Assembly (NCBI GenBank): GCA_029378245.1
Contig: JARKIF010000003.1
Location: 1,178,001 to 1,242,000, forward strand
Direction of reading: 5' to 3'
From: Roridomyces roridus
Lineage: Eukaryota; Basidiomycota; Agaricomycetes; Agaricales; Mycenaceae
DNA length: 64,000 nt
Both the position numbers and the translations under genes were made by a program. Below are positions 20,362-30,107 of the stretch, piece by piece (within the stretch, counting starts at the first letter, position 1; each line of letters starts with the position of its first letter). The notes beneath the pieces are model-generated. The model worked only from the letters and a program-made list of their open reading frames with translations, did not search any database and had not been told where the DNA came from.

Positions 20362-21740
20362 ATGGGATTGATTCGGCAGCTTTGGTGATATCTGCCGCCG
20401 CCACCGCCTCATCCGTTCCATTGGCTGGTTCCTTTCACCATCCTCCTCCGACTTTACGCGTTTGGCATTCTGTTCGCACATCTCGTAACCCGCGACTACG
20501 AATGGCCGACTTTCACAATTTCAGATGTTGTGCCCGTCATCGACACCGGGCTCCAGCAGCTCGAATCCACGTTCACCGATGGCCTTGACGCAGCCACATC
20601 GCTTGCCCGCCATATTCAAGACCATGGCCTCCACTATTTCAAAACACTGCTCCTCGCGGTGATAGGCCATTGTTTGGGTCTCGCGGTCGTCTTGGCCCAT
20701 CGAAGATTATGCTCCTTCGTCCTTCAACGCCGCAGCCGTATCGTTTACCTCATTCAAGAATACTCGCGCATTTTAGACATAACGGTTATACCAGGCGTCC
20801 TTTTCGCCCACCATCCGATCTTCAATTGGGCTCCTTGGGCATTTTATTTCTTTGCTTGTCGTGACGGATACCTCCCGAGCTTCCAGCAAATCCGGCGCAA
20901 CATGATATGGATTCTTCCGTTTGTCCCGTCAGGAGCACTATCCGTGAGTATCTCTTCGGTTCCAACATGAATGTGCTCAAGAGCTCGTTGTTCAACAGAT
21001 GGTTCTGAGCCCTTTAGCCATCTATTCCATCACTACGGTCCTCGGCACGGTCTTTATTCACTTGCCCCCTATGACTCGTCCGGTGATCTTGGAGGTATAT
21101 CAGCGCGCCTCCCAAAAGATCTTCGTTCTCTGCAACACCACCATCATCGTCCTCTTTTACTTGTATGGAGTTCACATGTTTGCATCAGAGGAGGTGCGCC
21201 TAATGGGCCGTGATGCGAAAGCTTGGGTTTACGATTCGCTGCGGCGGTCCGTCATCTCCGCTGAAGCGCGATCCGAAGTTTGGGAATTCTACCGGCTGTC
21301 TAGGGAACGGCACAACAAGTGGAGGATGCTACAGACCAGAGAGCTCTACAAGCTTGTACGGTTGTTGTGGACGACAAGTTGGGAGTCGCTTCATTGGGGT
21401 CAGAAATTGGTGAGTATTACTATCTGCTCGGCCATTCATACATTTGCTCATACCTCCCCAGCTTATCGTCCTGCCCGCAGTAGCCTTCTACACCTACTTT
21501 TATATCGTCAGTCTCATCCACTCGATCCTTGCCTCCAACTTATCCCGTTTAGATGCCGAGGGCGCGACCGTTGATACGCAAGGTCCGATTGAAGATACTG
21601 CTTTGGACCCATCCAGACCATCGACGTCGATGGTGAAGGTATGTGATCTATCCTCCCCTTTTGCTCCATCCCTGATCCATCCTCAGAACACCATCCGACT
21701 ATACCCCACGACCTCGATGAAGATGATTGGCAAGCGGTGA
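20362..21740 (+). pseudogene. Multi-pass membrane protein gene with a nonsense codon near its start
   Basis: Exons 20362-20943, 20999-21409, 21462-21638 and 21687-21740 are in one phase. Hydrophobic segments include FTILLRLYAFGILFAHLV, FKTLLLAVIGHCLGLAVVLA, APWAFYFFACRDG and IVLPAVAFYTYFYIVSLIHS. A soluble charged stretch with RSVISAEARSEVWEF lies between them. The only in-frame ATG (20362) is followed at codon 9 by TGA (20386-20388). The sequence on both sides of that stop is protein-like, so a nonsense mutation is the simplest reading. The last exon is also uncertain: a frame offset by one reads DLDEDDWQAVMTRRLEEVPS, which looks more natural than the phase-correct short end. I do not recognise the family. 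Confidence 0.5.
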
Positions 21741-22069
21741 TGACCAGACGACTAGAAGAAGTGCCCAGCGCAGCCCGAGCCTCAAAGCACCGCGAGAGAT
21801 GATTCGTGAATATATTCCGGAGGGACACGCGCGAAGTTGCCCGGTGCGGCCATGAAAATTACCGAGGACGCTCGATTCTTTTCGCCACCAGCAAGCTTCT
21901 CACCTCCGCCACGATCATAAACGATGTTTTTGTTGCTTTGACGTACGTCTTCTTACTTGATTCCATTCGGTTTAACTGAGCGTCCTCCAGTGCGAGCCGT
22001 GCTTGTGTCGTTTGGATTCTACGTCGCCTACCTCTCATCCCAGTTCCTGGTCGATACCCCTCTACTTTA

Positions 22070-22100
<31 letters not shown>

Positions 22101-22430
22101 ATCTCTTTATCTCTCTCCACCTGTATACTTAATTTCAATATACATCTTGCTTGACTGGATTTCTGGACGCCCCTCTTGAGTATTACTCGAAAACTCTTTG
22201 GTCTCGTTTCCCACTGGCCGATCTCCGTGATCTGTGACTTGCGAGATCTGCAGACGCATATGAACGCCATGGCAGCGACCCACGCGAAACACAGATCTGT
22301 TGAGATGTCTACTCAATCGCTTGAAACCACTTAGAAATACCCACTTGTCTTTCTCTTTCTTCCTTCCTCCCCCTCGTTCTCTAGTTCTTCTGGCTGCGCC
22401 AGCTTCATTTTTCTTGGTCTTTTTTTCACG
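21741..22430. other. Intergenic region with possible eroded coding remains
   Basis: Follows the membrane-protein remnant. Around 21957-22060 a hydrophobic frame (VRAVLVSFGFYVAYLSSQ) has no start or splice support and may be further debris of the same gene. A CT microsatellite follows. The last 250 bases should be the promoter of the lipase gene. Confidence 0.4.
22069..22118. repeat. CT-rich microsatellite
   Basis: A nearly pure CT dinucleotide tract of about 26 bases continues as interrupted CTCTAT/CTCTTTAT units to about 22118, giving a polypyrimidine run on the plus strand upstream of the lipase gene. No other function is visible. Confidence 0.85.
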
Positions 22431-23639
22431 ATGCTGGCCCTACTTTCTTTACTTTCTCTCCTTCCCGTCGCGTTGACGCTTCCCCTCTTGGGTTTCGAGC
22501 ACGCCAGGTTCCTGGGACTCGGGGACTCGACGGACGATAATTCTGCGACTGATACCCCGACGGCTCTGGACCTCGCGTCTGTCAATGCTACGTTCTTGAA
22601 GCCGGCACTCTTTGCGCGAGTGGCATACTGCTCCAGCGCGTCCATTACTTCTTGGAGGTGAATACACCGTTCTTTTGCCCGAGATGAAGCTTATACTTAT
22701 GTGCTAGCTGCGGTGCACCCTGCCAGGCATTGAAGAACATCACGTTTCTCCAATCGGGTGGAGGTAGGTCTACTTGTTCTCCTCGAAGCATTGAAACTGA
22801 CCAAGTTAGACGAGGGCGCCATCCCGCTTTGTACGACCCGCTTTCAAGACGCCATACCCTGATCTGACCTATTGTCCAGATTACATTGCACATGACGGGA
22901 CTGACAACTCGTTGGTCGTCGCGCACGAGGGCACCGACCCCAAGAAACTTCTCTCGATATTGAATGACGCCCAATTCGGCCTGGTGGCTCTCAACTCCTC
23001 CCGATTCCCCGACAGCGTTGGCCGTGCGTTGCCGAGGTCCTTCTTTTATATTATCTGCCCCTAATTTAACTGCTGCAGAAAATATCACGGTTCACGATGG
23101 TTTCCAACAGACCTTTGAGCGCACCGCCGACGGTCTCCTCGCAGGAGTCATGTCAGGTCTCGCGAGCACCGGTGCTACCAAAGTCTTTGTCACGGGCCAC
23201 TCTCTCGGTCAGTACTTATGACACTCGATCCAAGCTAACTCACCCTGACACCCCGAGCTCAGGCGCGGCCTTGGCGACAATGACGGGCGCACTCATCAAA
23301 ACCAACGTCCCGTCCTCCGTCCCCGTCGAAATAACCGGCTTCGGCCTCCCGCGGGGCGGGAACGAGGAATGGGCCAACTTCCTCGACACCATCGGCGTCA
23401 ACTTTATGAGCAACCAGAACGATCCCGTCCCGACCGTCCCGCCCAAATTCCTCGGGTTCCAGCACAGCAGTGGCGAGGCGCACATCATCGACCCGTCCAC
23501 GCCCAATATCGTTTCCTGCCCGGGTCAAGACAATGAGAACTGTGCGACGGGCAATTCACTTCTCGACATCAGCATCCCGAACCACCTTGGCCCGTACTTT
23601 AACGGCCTATCCTTTGGTGGATCGCAATGCGACGACTGA
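22431..23639 (+). CDS. Secreted class 3 lipase (alpha/beta hydrolase)
   Basis: Extracellular lipase or esterase. Exons 22431-22657, 22708-22763, 22810-22830, 22880-23023, 23079-23207 and 23263-23639 give 317 residues. A signal peptide (MLALLSLLSLLPVALTLPLL) starts the protein. YYIAHDGTDNSLVVAHEGTD marks the start of the fold and VFVTGHSLGAALAT contains the nucleophile serine. The catalytic aspartate is in QNDPVPTVPP and the histidine in NHLGPYF near the C-terminus. Paired cysteines (CGAPC, SCPGQDNENC) suit a secreted enzyme. Exon 3 is only 21 bases. A copy of the last codons and 3' flank recurs at 26093, made by the neighbouring tandem duplication. Confidence 0.92.
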
Positions 23640-26090
23640 AGTAGTCTAAAAGTAGAGAGAATGGATTGCGTGGGAAATATATATGGTTCTTGTCTCTACT
23701 CGTTTCCCAACTCCCTCTTCTCTTCAACACACACTCGCCAAAATATCAAAGTCTTCTGGATTGCCGATCATCTAAGATGTATGTTAGAATAACTGATATG
23801 GAATCGCAGGGTCTTCACGTACGGCAGCGACGAGGAGCTTCAACACAAGGGGTCGCAGTTCCGGGGACTCGGAAAGTTTATACTCTTGAGTCATCGAGTA
23901 GTGAAATGGTTTCGTATACTCGTTATTCTTGGTCCTGCAGACCTTGATAAATTCCCAAGTTTCCCCGTCAGTGAGTACATTGATGATACAGTCTTTTGAG
24001 CTTTTGATTACATGTTTGTTCAGCTGCATGAATCAAGGATAGATAATAATGCAAACCTGCGACAGAGCTCCGCGACGCCCTGGGCGATGCTCTGTTGGCG
24101 GGACGCCTCCATGCCGACAGTATCCTTCTTCTTTGCTTCCGTGAGGCTGAGCGTGTTGTTTTTGCACCGCTCTTCAACACTCCGAAGTAGATGTCCTACA
24201 GGCTGTTAGGAGGGTTGAATGAAAGAAGTATTGTGTGTGATACCTCCATTCACGCTCCTTGCGACTATGTGAACACCAATGTCAGCAAAATAAAGAAACA
24301 GCCGTGCTCACGCACTGGAAAAAGCAGGTACCCATCCTGCAAGATAGTCGAGGTCCCCGCCAAGACAGATGTTGGTACCGTCGATCCGCTGATTCGGGAC
24401 GTGGACTTCGGCCTGCAGGGTGACCCAGGAAGAGAGTATTCCCACGCCTTCTACGTGTGTCGCAGGTTGCACCTCGCCCGGAACGTGACGAAGACTCAAG
24501 GACTGGTCCATGTCCTCGTGCTTCGCAAGGTAGCCAACCGAGATGGCGACGGCTTGAAGCAGCATGGGGTCGATAAGTATGCGATGGGACATCTCCTTCT
24601 GCCAAGAAAATTAGTGGCAGCATTGGGCATCCGTTGTGGTACTTGCCTTGACAGAGATGAACCGACACACGTTACGAACGTGAGGGGAGTTTTGGAGATC
24701 ATTGGCCTCGACGTTGAAGGTGACATCATTAGACAAGAACGACGCGAAGCTTTTGGATGCGTCGTCAAGCTCCAATTTCCCTGAATCCGGACGCGTCTGT
24801 GTACCCAAGAGTTCGCTGTGCGTACGAATGGTGTATTCAGTACCCGAGGGCGGTTGGTGGACAAAGTCGCCGAAAACGGTTGACACCTCTGTGAAAGGGT
24901 ATGTGCGCTGAAGATCAAGAGAGTGAGCATTTTCGGGGCGGAAGATGGAGGGTGCAGGCTTACAACACCAAAACATTCATCAAACACTTGGTGACTGATA
25001 GACTCCATATCTTTTGAATCCAACTTCGCGGTATCCGGGAGTATCTGGTTGACCAGATCGAATACAAGATTCACTATTGGTCGCAACACGCCTGGGTTCA
25101 ACGTGGCCTTCGACCCCAGACCGCTTGCCTCCGACACAGAAGTCGTCATTCCGGCCTCCTTCCTCGCCTTCTTGGCTGGGGGGTTGTCGCCCGCCGCCTT
25201 GCGCTTCGGCGAGGCCTGCGCGGGTGACGCAGAAGAGGGCGTGGTCGGCTGGCTGCGACGTCCGCGGGACTTGCTCGTTGTTGGCGGGGATTGCGCAGCC
25301 AGTAGGCGAGACCTCGTCGTCGGTGAGGGAGTTGAGAGCTTCGCCGCAGGGGACGAGGTGGCAGACTTGCGAGTGGAACGTCTGGGAGTGGTCGGAGTGG
25401 ACATGGTAGGTGTGGATGGTGGTGGTTTTTGATAGACAGCAATTAGGGGTCCAAGCGTCTTCAGGGGTTGGTTTGTCGCTTATTCTCGATCTGGTAATCG
25501 TAGTTCACCGATGCTAGATAAGTACTGTAGACATGAGTACAAGTGCCGTGGAATACGAGCACGTCCAGCAATGGGTTTGCAGAAGAATTTGGAAGAAAAC
25601 AAAACACACAAGGAAACTGGGGCCGGATAAGCGTCCTGTGGACGAATCTGTAGTTGCTCGTATAAGGAGCAAGCAGCAACGCACTGTGGTCGTTATTACC
25701 CGTCGTCTCCAGAGATTCTAGGAACAAAACGATCGGAGCAATGAGTAAAGCAGTCGACCCCAAAGTCTTTGGCGTCCTGACTCCTGAACCCTCGGTACAT
25801 AAGTTCGCGCATGGAAATCGAATTGGACTTGGTGCAGGTGCCAGTTTGAGCTCAGCATGGCCCTCTCCAGGAACTTGGATACTCCAGCTTAGCTTGGGGC
25901 GAAAGATTCGAATTGACGAAACAGAGAGAGATGCAATCAATATTTGGCAATCAACAACTACTAGATACGGAAAGCAGAACGTGAAGGGTAGAATTATACA
26001 AATGGAAACGTGAAAGCGCGGAGATGGGATGTGTGGGTATTAGGTAAAAGAGCGCGGACGGGGCACGGGTCCCCATGTAAGAATATACAG
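23599..26090. repeat. Tandem segmental duplication, unit 1 (lipase tail, paralog A, spacer)
   Basis: Unit 1 runs from the last codons of the lipase through paralog A and its spacer to the string AATATACAG at 26090. Unit 2 (26093-28516) repeats the same order. The spacers share long matches, for example GAGCTCAGCATGGCCCTCTC (25849 and 28184) and GTAGAATTATACAAATGGAA (near 25987 and 28396). The coding parts are more diverged than the spacers. Confidence 0.85.
23724..25404 (-). CDS. Paralog A of a lineage-specific nuclear-type protein family
   Basis: Exons 25404-24964, 24907-24647, 24598-24316, 24264-24244, 24195-24057, 24000-23823 and 23771-23724 give 456 residues. The first ~85 residues are Ser/Thr/Pro-rich and basic (KAAGDNPPAKKARKEAG), as in a nuclear targeting region. 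The rest is a globular, mainly helical domain shared with paralog B: SEASGLGSKA, TYPFTEV, KEMSHRILIDPMLLQAVA, SIAQGVAELCR, INVLTDGETWEF and a short last exon MIGNPEDFDILASVC. Paralog A has one extra intron that isolates a 21-base exon (VARSVNG region). The intron at 24646-24599 has a GC donor, as in B. I do not recognise the family. No catalytic motif is evident. Confidence 0.75.
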
Positions 26091-26092
26091 AT
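25405..26092. other. Duplicated intergenic spacer of unit 1
   Basis: The gap between the start of paralog A and the lipase-tail remnant. Its last 350 bases match 28070-28516 beyond paralog B. It holds the promoter of A and, at its end, sequence that resembles the 3' flank of the gene at 28598. Short open frames here have no splice or protein support. Confidence 0.6.
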
Positions 26093-26155
26093 TAACGGCC
26101 TTTCCTTTGGTGGATTGCAATGCGACAATTGAATAGCGTAAAAGTAGAGATATTC
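26093..26155 (+). pseudogene. Remnant of the lipase 3' end left by tandem duplication
   Basis: The sequence TTAACGGCCTTTCCTTTGGT and what follows repeats 23599-23662, which encodes the last residues (NGLSFGGSQCDD) and 3' flank of the lipase. It has small changes and no upstream exons. It marks the join between duplication units 1 and 2. Confidence 0.85.
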
Positions 26156-26191
26156 ATTTTATTACAAAAACGCATCGCAATCCACAATCCA

Positions 26192-27783
26192 TCAACATAC
26201 TTGGGCCAGGAGGTGAAACTCCTCCGGGTTGCCCAATATCTAAGAGGTAGATTAGCATAGTTGATATGAGTTGCAGCTCCACGTACCGCAGCAACCAGCA
26301 ATTTGAGGACTAATGCCTCGAATCTTGGGGACATCGATACGTTGAACCGATCTGTCATGGTGTAGGTGAAAGGTTTGAGGGCTGAATCCTTGGTCCGGCG
26401 GACCTGGCTGAATTGCCAGTCTTCCCCATCCGTAAGAACACTGATCATAGAGTCTTTGCCGCTGTTCATCGCTGTTTAGCTACAAAAGTTGAGAAGAAAT
26501 CAAGATACTCACTTGCGGCAAAGCTCAGCGACGCCCTGAGCAATGGCTTGGGCGCGGGACTCATCCGTACCCATTTTGATGTGCCTCTTGGCCTCGGCCA
26601 CACTGATCGTGTTATTGCTCCCCTCGCTTTCGATATCCCTGAGTCGGTGACCTACAGGCTGTTAGTAAGTTGAATAGATAATGTGGTGAGGCATCACATA
26701 CCGCCGTTGATGCAAGGGGCGACGATCTCCGCTGGCACTGCCCCAAAGAGGTAATCATAGTCCCCTCGGAGCTGGATGTTGGAAACGCCGTCGACGGGCT
26801 GGTTCTTCAGATGCACCTCCTCCTGGAGGGTGACATAGGATTGGACCAATCCCACGGAGGTGATCGGTACCGCCGTTCGGTGTTGGCCCAGCTTGTGGCG
26901 GATCTTGAGACCGTCGTCGAGATCCTGGTGCGTCGCTGCCAGCTCCATGGCGATCGAAATGGCCTCGAGCAACGTCGGGTCAATCATGGTCCTGTGAGAC
27001 ATCTCCTTCTGCCAAGAGCGTTAGTTACAGCGCTGGAGATCCATGTTTGTACTTGCGTTGATAGAAAGAAACTTCAAGATATTCCGGACGTGCCTTGAGG
27101 TGCGGAGGAGGGTTGCTTTGTCATCAAAATATGCGTCGTTGCGCAAAATTGCGGCCAGGGTTTTGGACGCGGGGGTGAGCTCTGTGGCTGATTCGGGGCG
27201 AATTCCGTCCCCGTTGTTCAGAGTGAATGTGCGTATTGAGCATCGCTCGCTGGGGATCGGTTCTTCCACGAATTCACCGAAGACGGACAGAGCTTCGGTG
27301 AAGGGGTATGCACGCTGGAGATCAAGGGTTCAGTATCGTCAGCGCGGGAGATGAATGGCGCGAACTTACCACGTTGCAATGCTCTTCTTGTACAGCACGA
27401 AGGACGGCCTCTTTTTGTTGCGAGGACAGTCGAACATCCTCATCTTGTATTCGGTCGACGATGGCGAATACAGACTTGAAGATCTTGGATACGTCGTCGG
27501 TTGTCAAAGCACCCTTATTCGACCCCAAACCGCTCGCCTCCGACACGGCAGTCGTCATCCCATTTTTCCTCTTCTTGGGTGCGGGGGCCCCGCCCTGCGA
27601 CGGGCGCTTGGGCGACTTGGGCGACGCCTGCGCCGGTGACGCAGAAGAGTGCGTCGTCGGCTGACTGCGACGTCGGCTTGACTTTCTCGTGGTCGTCGAG
27701 GGCGATGAGGGCGTGGAGGTGGAGGTTGACGTTGCGCTTCTGAGATTGCGGTGGCTGGTTGGCGTGAATGTCGCAGAGGACAT
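26192..27783 (-). CDS. Paralog B of a lineage-specific nuclear-type protein family
   Basis: Exons 27783-27370, 27314-27057, 27008-26702, 26651-26513, 26461-26287 and 26239-26192 give 446 residues. The N-terminus is Ser/Thr/Arg-rich with basic clusters (TTTRKSSRRRSQ, APAPKKRKNG). The shared domain has the same landmarks as A: SEASGLGSNK, AYPFTEA, KEMSHRTMIDPTLLEAIS, AIAQGVAELCRK, ISVLTDGEDWQF and a last exon ILGNPEEFHLLAQVC. The intron at 27056-27009 uses a GC donor (GCAAGT). The exon that A splits in two is continuous here. Both copies keep full open frames, so both may be functional. The role is unknown. Confidence 0.78.
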
Positions 27784-28597
27784 GGTGGTGGAGGTGGAAG
27801 GAGGAGGAAGTTAGGGGGAGGAACAGGGGCAGTCTCGATGTCGGAAAAAGCGGTCATCCCAGGGTAAGTACGAGTGAGGGAGAGAAGCAGTGCAGCTACA
27901 CGTCGTCGGGGGTACACAACTTGAAGAAGAAGAATGTGAATGTAAACACAAGAAAGCGGATGTCCAGTGAAATCATACCTTCCGAGTGAGCAGTCTCGTC
28001 TGCATCCTCACCGGAACTCAACGACGTGGTCCGCTTGAGCGTTCTGTGCAGCAGCGGACCAGTCCAATGAGTAAAGCAGTCGACCCCAGAGTATCGATAT
28101 CTGCGTCCTTGGGGTTCGTGCATTGAAATCGAAACGAGTTTCAAATCGGCGAGAAGATTGGACTTGGTGTAGGTGCCAGTTTGAGCTCAGCATGGCCCTC
28201 TCCAGGAACTTGGATACTCCAGTTTAGCTTGCACGGCGAAAGATTCGAGTCTGACTGGAAATTGGCGACAGAGAGAGATGCAATCAGTATTCGGCAATCA
28301 ACAAGCGCCTCGAACAAGGTGCAAATCCTTCCATTGATGCTCTATGTAAGTGACGATAAAGAGTATGTACTAGATACGGAAAGCAGAACGTGAAGGGTAG
28401 AATTATACAAATGGAAACGTGAAAGCGCGGAGACTGATTACTAGCATTAACCAGGGATGTGTGGGTATTAGGTAAAAGAGCGGACGGGGCACGGGGTCCC
28501 CATGTAAGAATATACAGCGGTCGGTGGGTGAGTGCAGTGGTGTGGCGGGGTGTTGTCGGTAAACGGCGTGTTTCTATGCTTATAAATATGTGGGCAA
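27784..28597. other. Duplicated intergenic spacer of unit 2 plus downstream flank
   Basis: Upstream of paralog B and downstream of the next minus-strand gene. Most of 28070-28516 matches 25741-26090, with two insertions of about 40-60 bases in this copy. No coding or RNA feature is supported. Confidence 0.6.
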
Positions 28598-29812
28598 TCA
28601 GTGGGCAAAATCGTTTGACGAATGTCGACTGCGGGCAGCGTGCTTCGCAAGGGGAGTCCCCCGTGCTTGATTCGCCCGGCGTGCAACCGTGTTTGTCGGT
28701 GAGACGTGCAGCCCGGTGCTGGTCCCCAGCGCGCCCTTGGCAGTCGACCCGCTCTTGTGCCCAGAGGCAGTGCTCGAGGCAGATTCAGTGCCGTCGTTGG
28801 CGCTGCCACCGATAGCGTCGGGACGCTGGTGGCTGGCTCCGTTCTCCGAGACGTAGACACCGGCAGCAATGCCACCAATTGCGCAAATGAGGAGAATGAA
28901 GCCAATGACCCAGACCCAACGGCTCATACGGTTCCCGCCTGCTTGCGTCTTGGATAACCACTCCGATGGCCGCTTCTCGTCAGAGTCCTTGGCAACCATA
29001 CTGAAGCGGCGCCAGAATTGATCACCCTTCTCGCCGCGAGGTCGCAGGGGGGTCTCCTCCCGGTCGCCACGCATGATAAGGCCCTTGGTGTCGGAGAAAG
29101 CGACAGAGCCGTTATCCGAAGACATGGTCACTGTCCGCTGGGGGCGAGCAAAAACAGGTGTGATTGGGGTCACGGGGGCCTGCAGGGGATGGGGGGAGGC
29201 CGAAGGCGAGGGTGTGCCGTAGGGGGAGCCCATCGGCGAGCCAGGAGGGACAATCCGGAGGTTGCCCGGGGGAGGCGCACGTCCAGCAGGGACTGCCGAA
29301 GGTTGTGGGCGGGCAACAGAGCTGTTGGCGCTCTGGTTGAGCACGGCCATGGGAGCAGCGTATCCAGGACGCGGTGCTGCAATCTCTTGGGGAGATGGCA
29401 CACGAATCGGGGACGGGCTGTTGTGGTTATACATGGGCGGAGGAGTTTCGAAGCGTTCCGGAGGAGCAAAAGTGCCCTTTGAAGGCGTTTTTACGCCAGT
29501 TGCAGCAGCAAGAGCAGCGTGTTTTGAAGGGCTCGACACCGGGCTGCGCATGTCTTCGTCATCCTCGTCGTCCGAGTCGTCTAGATTAGCGTTCATGAAA
29601 CCCATCCCAAGGGCGTCGATCCCACTGTGGCGGTTGGAGGCATGGTCCTCTGCGGCTCCTAGGCGCCTGTCATGGACAGTCAGAGTTTGACCTAACACCG
29701 TTTTAATGTCTTGTAGTACGTACGTCGGGTCTTGTGGGCGCAGGTGGGACTGGGGGCCAGACTGGTAAAAGGTGGCGGGTTCATTTGTCGGTCTACCAGC
29801 GAACGAAGCCAT
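28598..29812 (-). CDS. Single-pass membrane protein with a Pro/Ser-rich N-terminal region
   Basis: One uninterrupted exon, 404 residues from ATG 29812. This start gives MASFAGRPTNEPATFYQSG. The frame stays open further upstream, but that part has no protein character. Residues 1-255 are low complexity and rich in Pro, Ser and Ala. A short helical segment (QDIKTVLGQTLTVHDRRLG) lies near residue 40. One membrane helix (RWVWVIGFILLICAIGGIAA) lies at about 310-330. The tail is Ser/Thr/Gly-rich with GLHVSPTNTV. The same order (Pro-rich region, FWRRF/FWRHF block, one helix, Ser/Gly tail, LHVSPTNTV) is found in the gene at 45213, so the two are paralogs. No known function; the cell envelope is a guess from layout. 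Confidence 0.8.
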   Translation of the reverse strand: MASFAGRPTNEPATFYQSGPQSHLRPQDPTYVLQDIKTVLGQTLTVHDRRLGAAEDHASNRHSGIDALGMGFMNANLDDSDDEDDEDMRSPVSSPSKHAALAAATGVKTPSKGTFAPPERFETPPPMYNHNSPSPIRVPSPQEIAAPRPGYAAPMAVLNQSANSSVARPQPSAVPAGRAPPPGNLRIVPPGSPMGSPYGTPSPSASPHPLQAPVTPITPVFARPQRTVTMSSDNGSVAFSDTKGLIMRGDREETPLRPRGEKGDQFWRRFSMVAKDSDEKRPSEWLSKTQAGGNRMSRWVWVIGFILLICAIGGIAAGVYVSENGASHQRPDAIGGSANDGTESASSTASGHKSGSTAKGALGTSTGLHVSPTNTVARRANQARGTPLAKHAARSRHSSNDFAH

Positions 29813-30107
29813 AGGGAGAAAAAGAGAGTGGATGCCTGGTCGTGAGGCGGCGGAGGTCGAAGCAAGAAACAAGAACCGTTTTCTGCATCCACGTTTGGGT
29901 GTTCCATCACCGACATCACACATGTCGCCTTCTCGGCAGACAGATTTCCCCTCCAAACGCCGCACTGAATTTTGCCTATTCCTACTGATACGATACAACT
30001 AGCCCCGCTGGTCTCTGCGAACCCACAAGATACTCAATTAGATATGACGCGGAGTACAGGAGCACGCGGCTATTCAGTCAAGCGGGAGAAAAAATACTCA
30101 TAGGAGG

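Larger units (their letters stand above)
26093..28516. repeat. Tandem segmental duplication, unit 2 (lipase tail, paralog B, spacer)
   Basis: Second copy of the unit described for 23599-26090. It starts in the lipase-tail remnant and ends with the same AATATACAG string at 28516. Beyond that, unique sequence leads into the 3' end of the minus-strand gene at 28598. Confidence 0.85.

Noticed and set aside
20386..20388. TGA as a selenocysteine or readthrough codon
   Set aside because: Fungi of this group lack the selenocysteine system as far as known, and no stem structure follows. A nonsense mutation or missing exon is simpler.
22069..22118. A CRISPR-like or structured repeat
   Set aside because: It is a simple CT microsatellite without spacers. 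No CRISPR arrays are expected or seen in this eukaryotic sequence.
24265..24315. Treating the 21-base exon of paralog A as part of a longer exon read from a GTGAGC donor
   Set aside because: That donor gives the wrong phase. The upstream GTGCGT donor restores the residues shared with paralog B.
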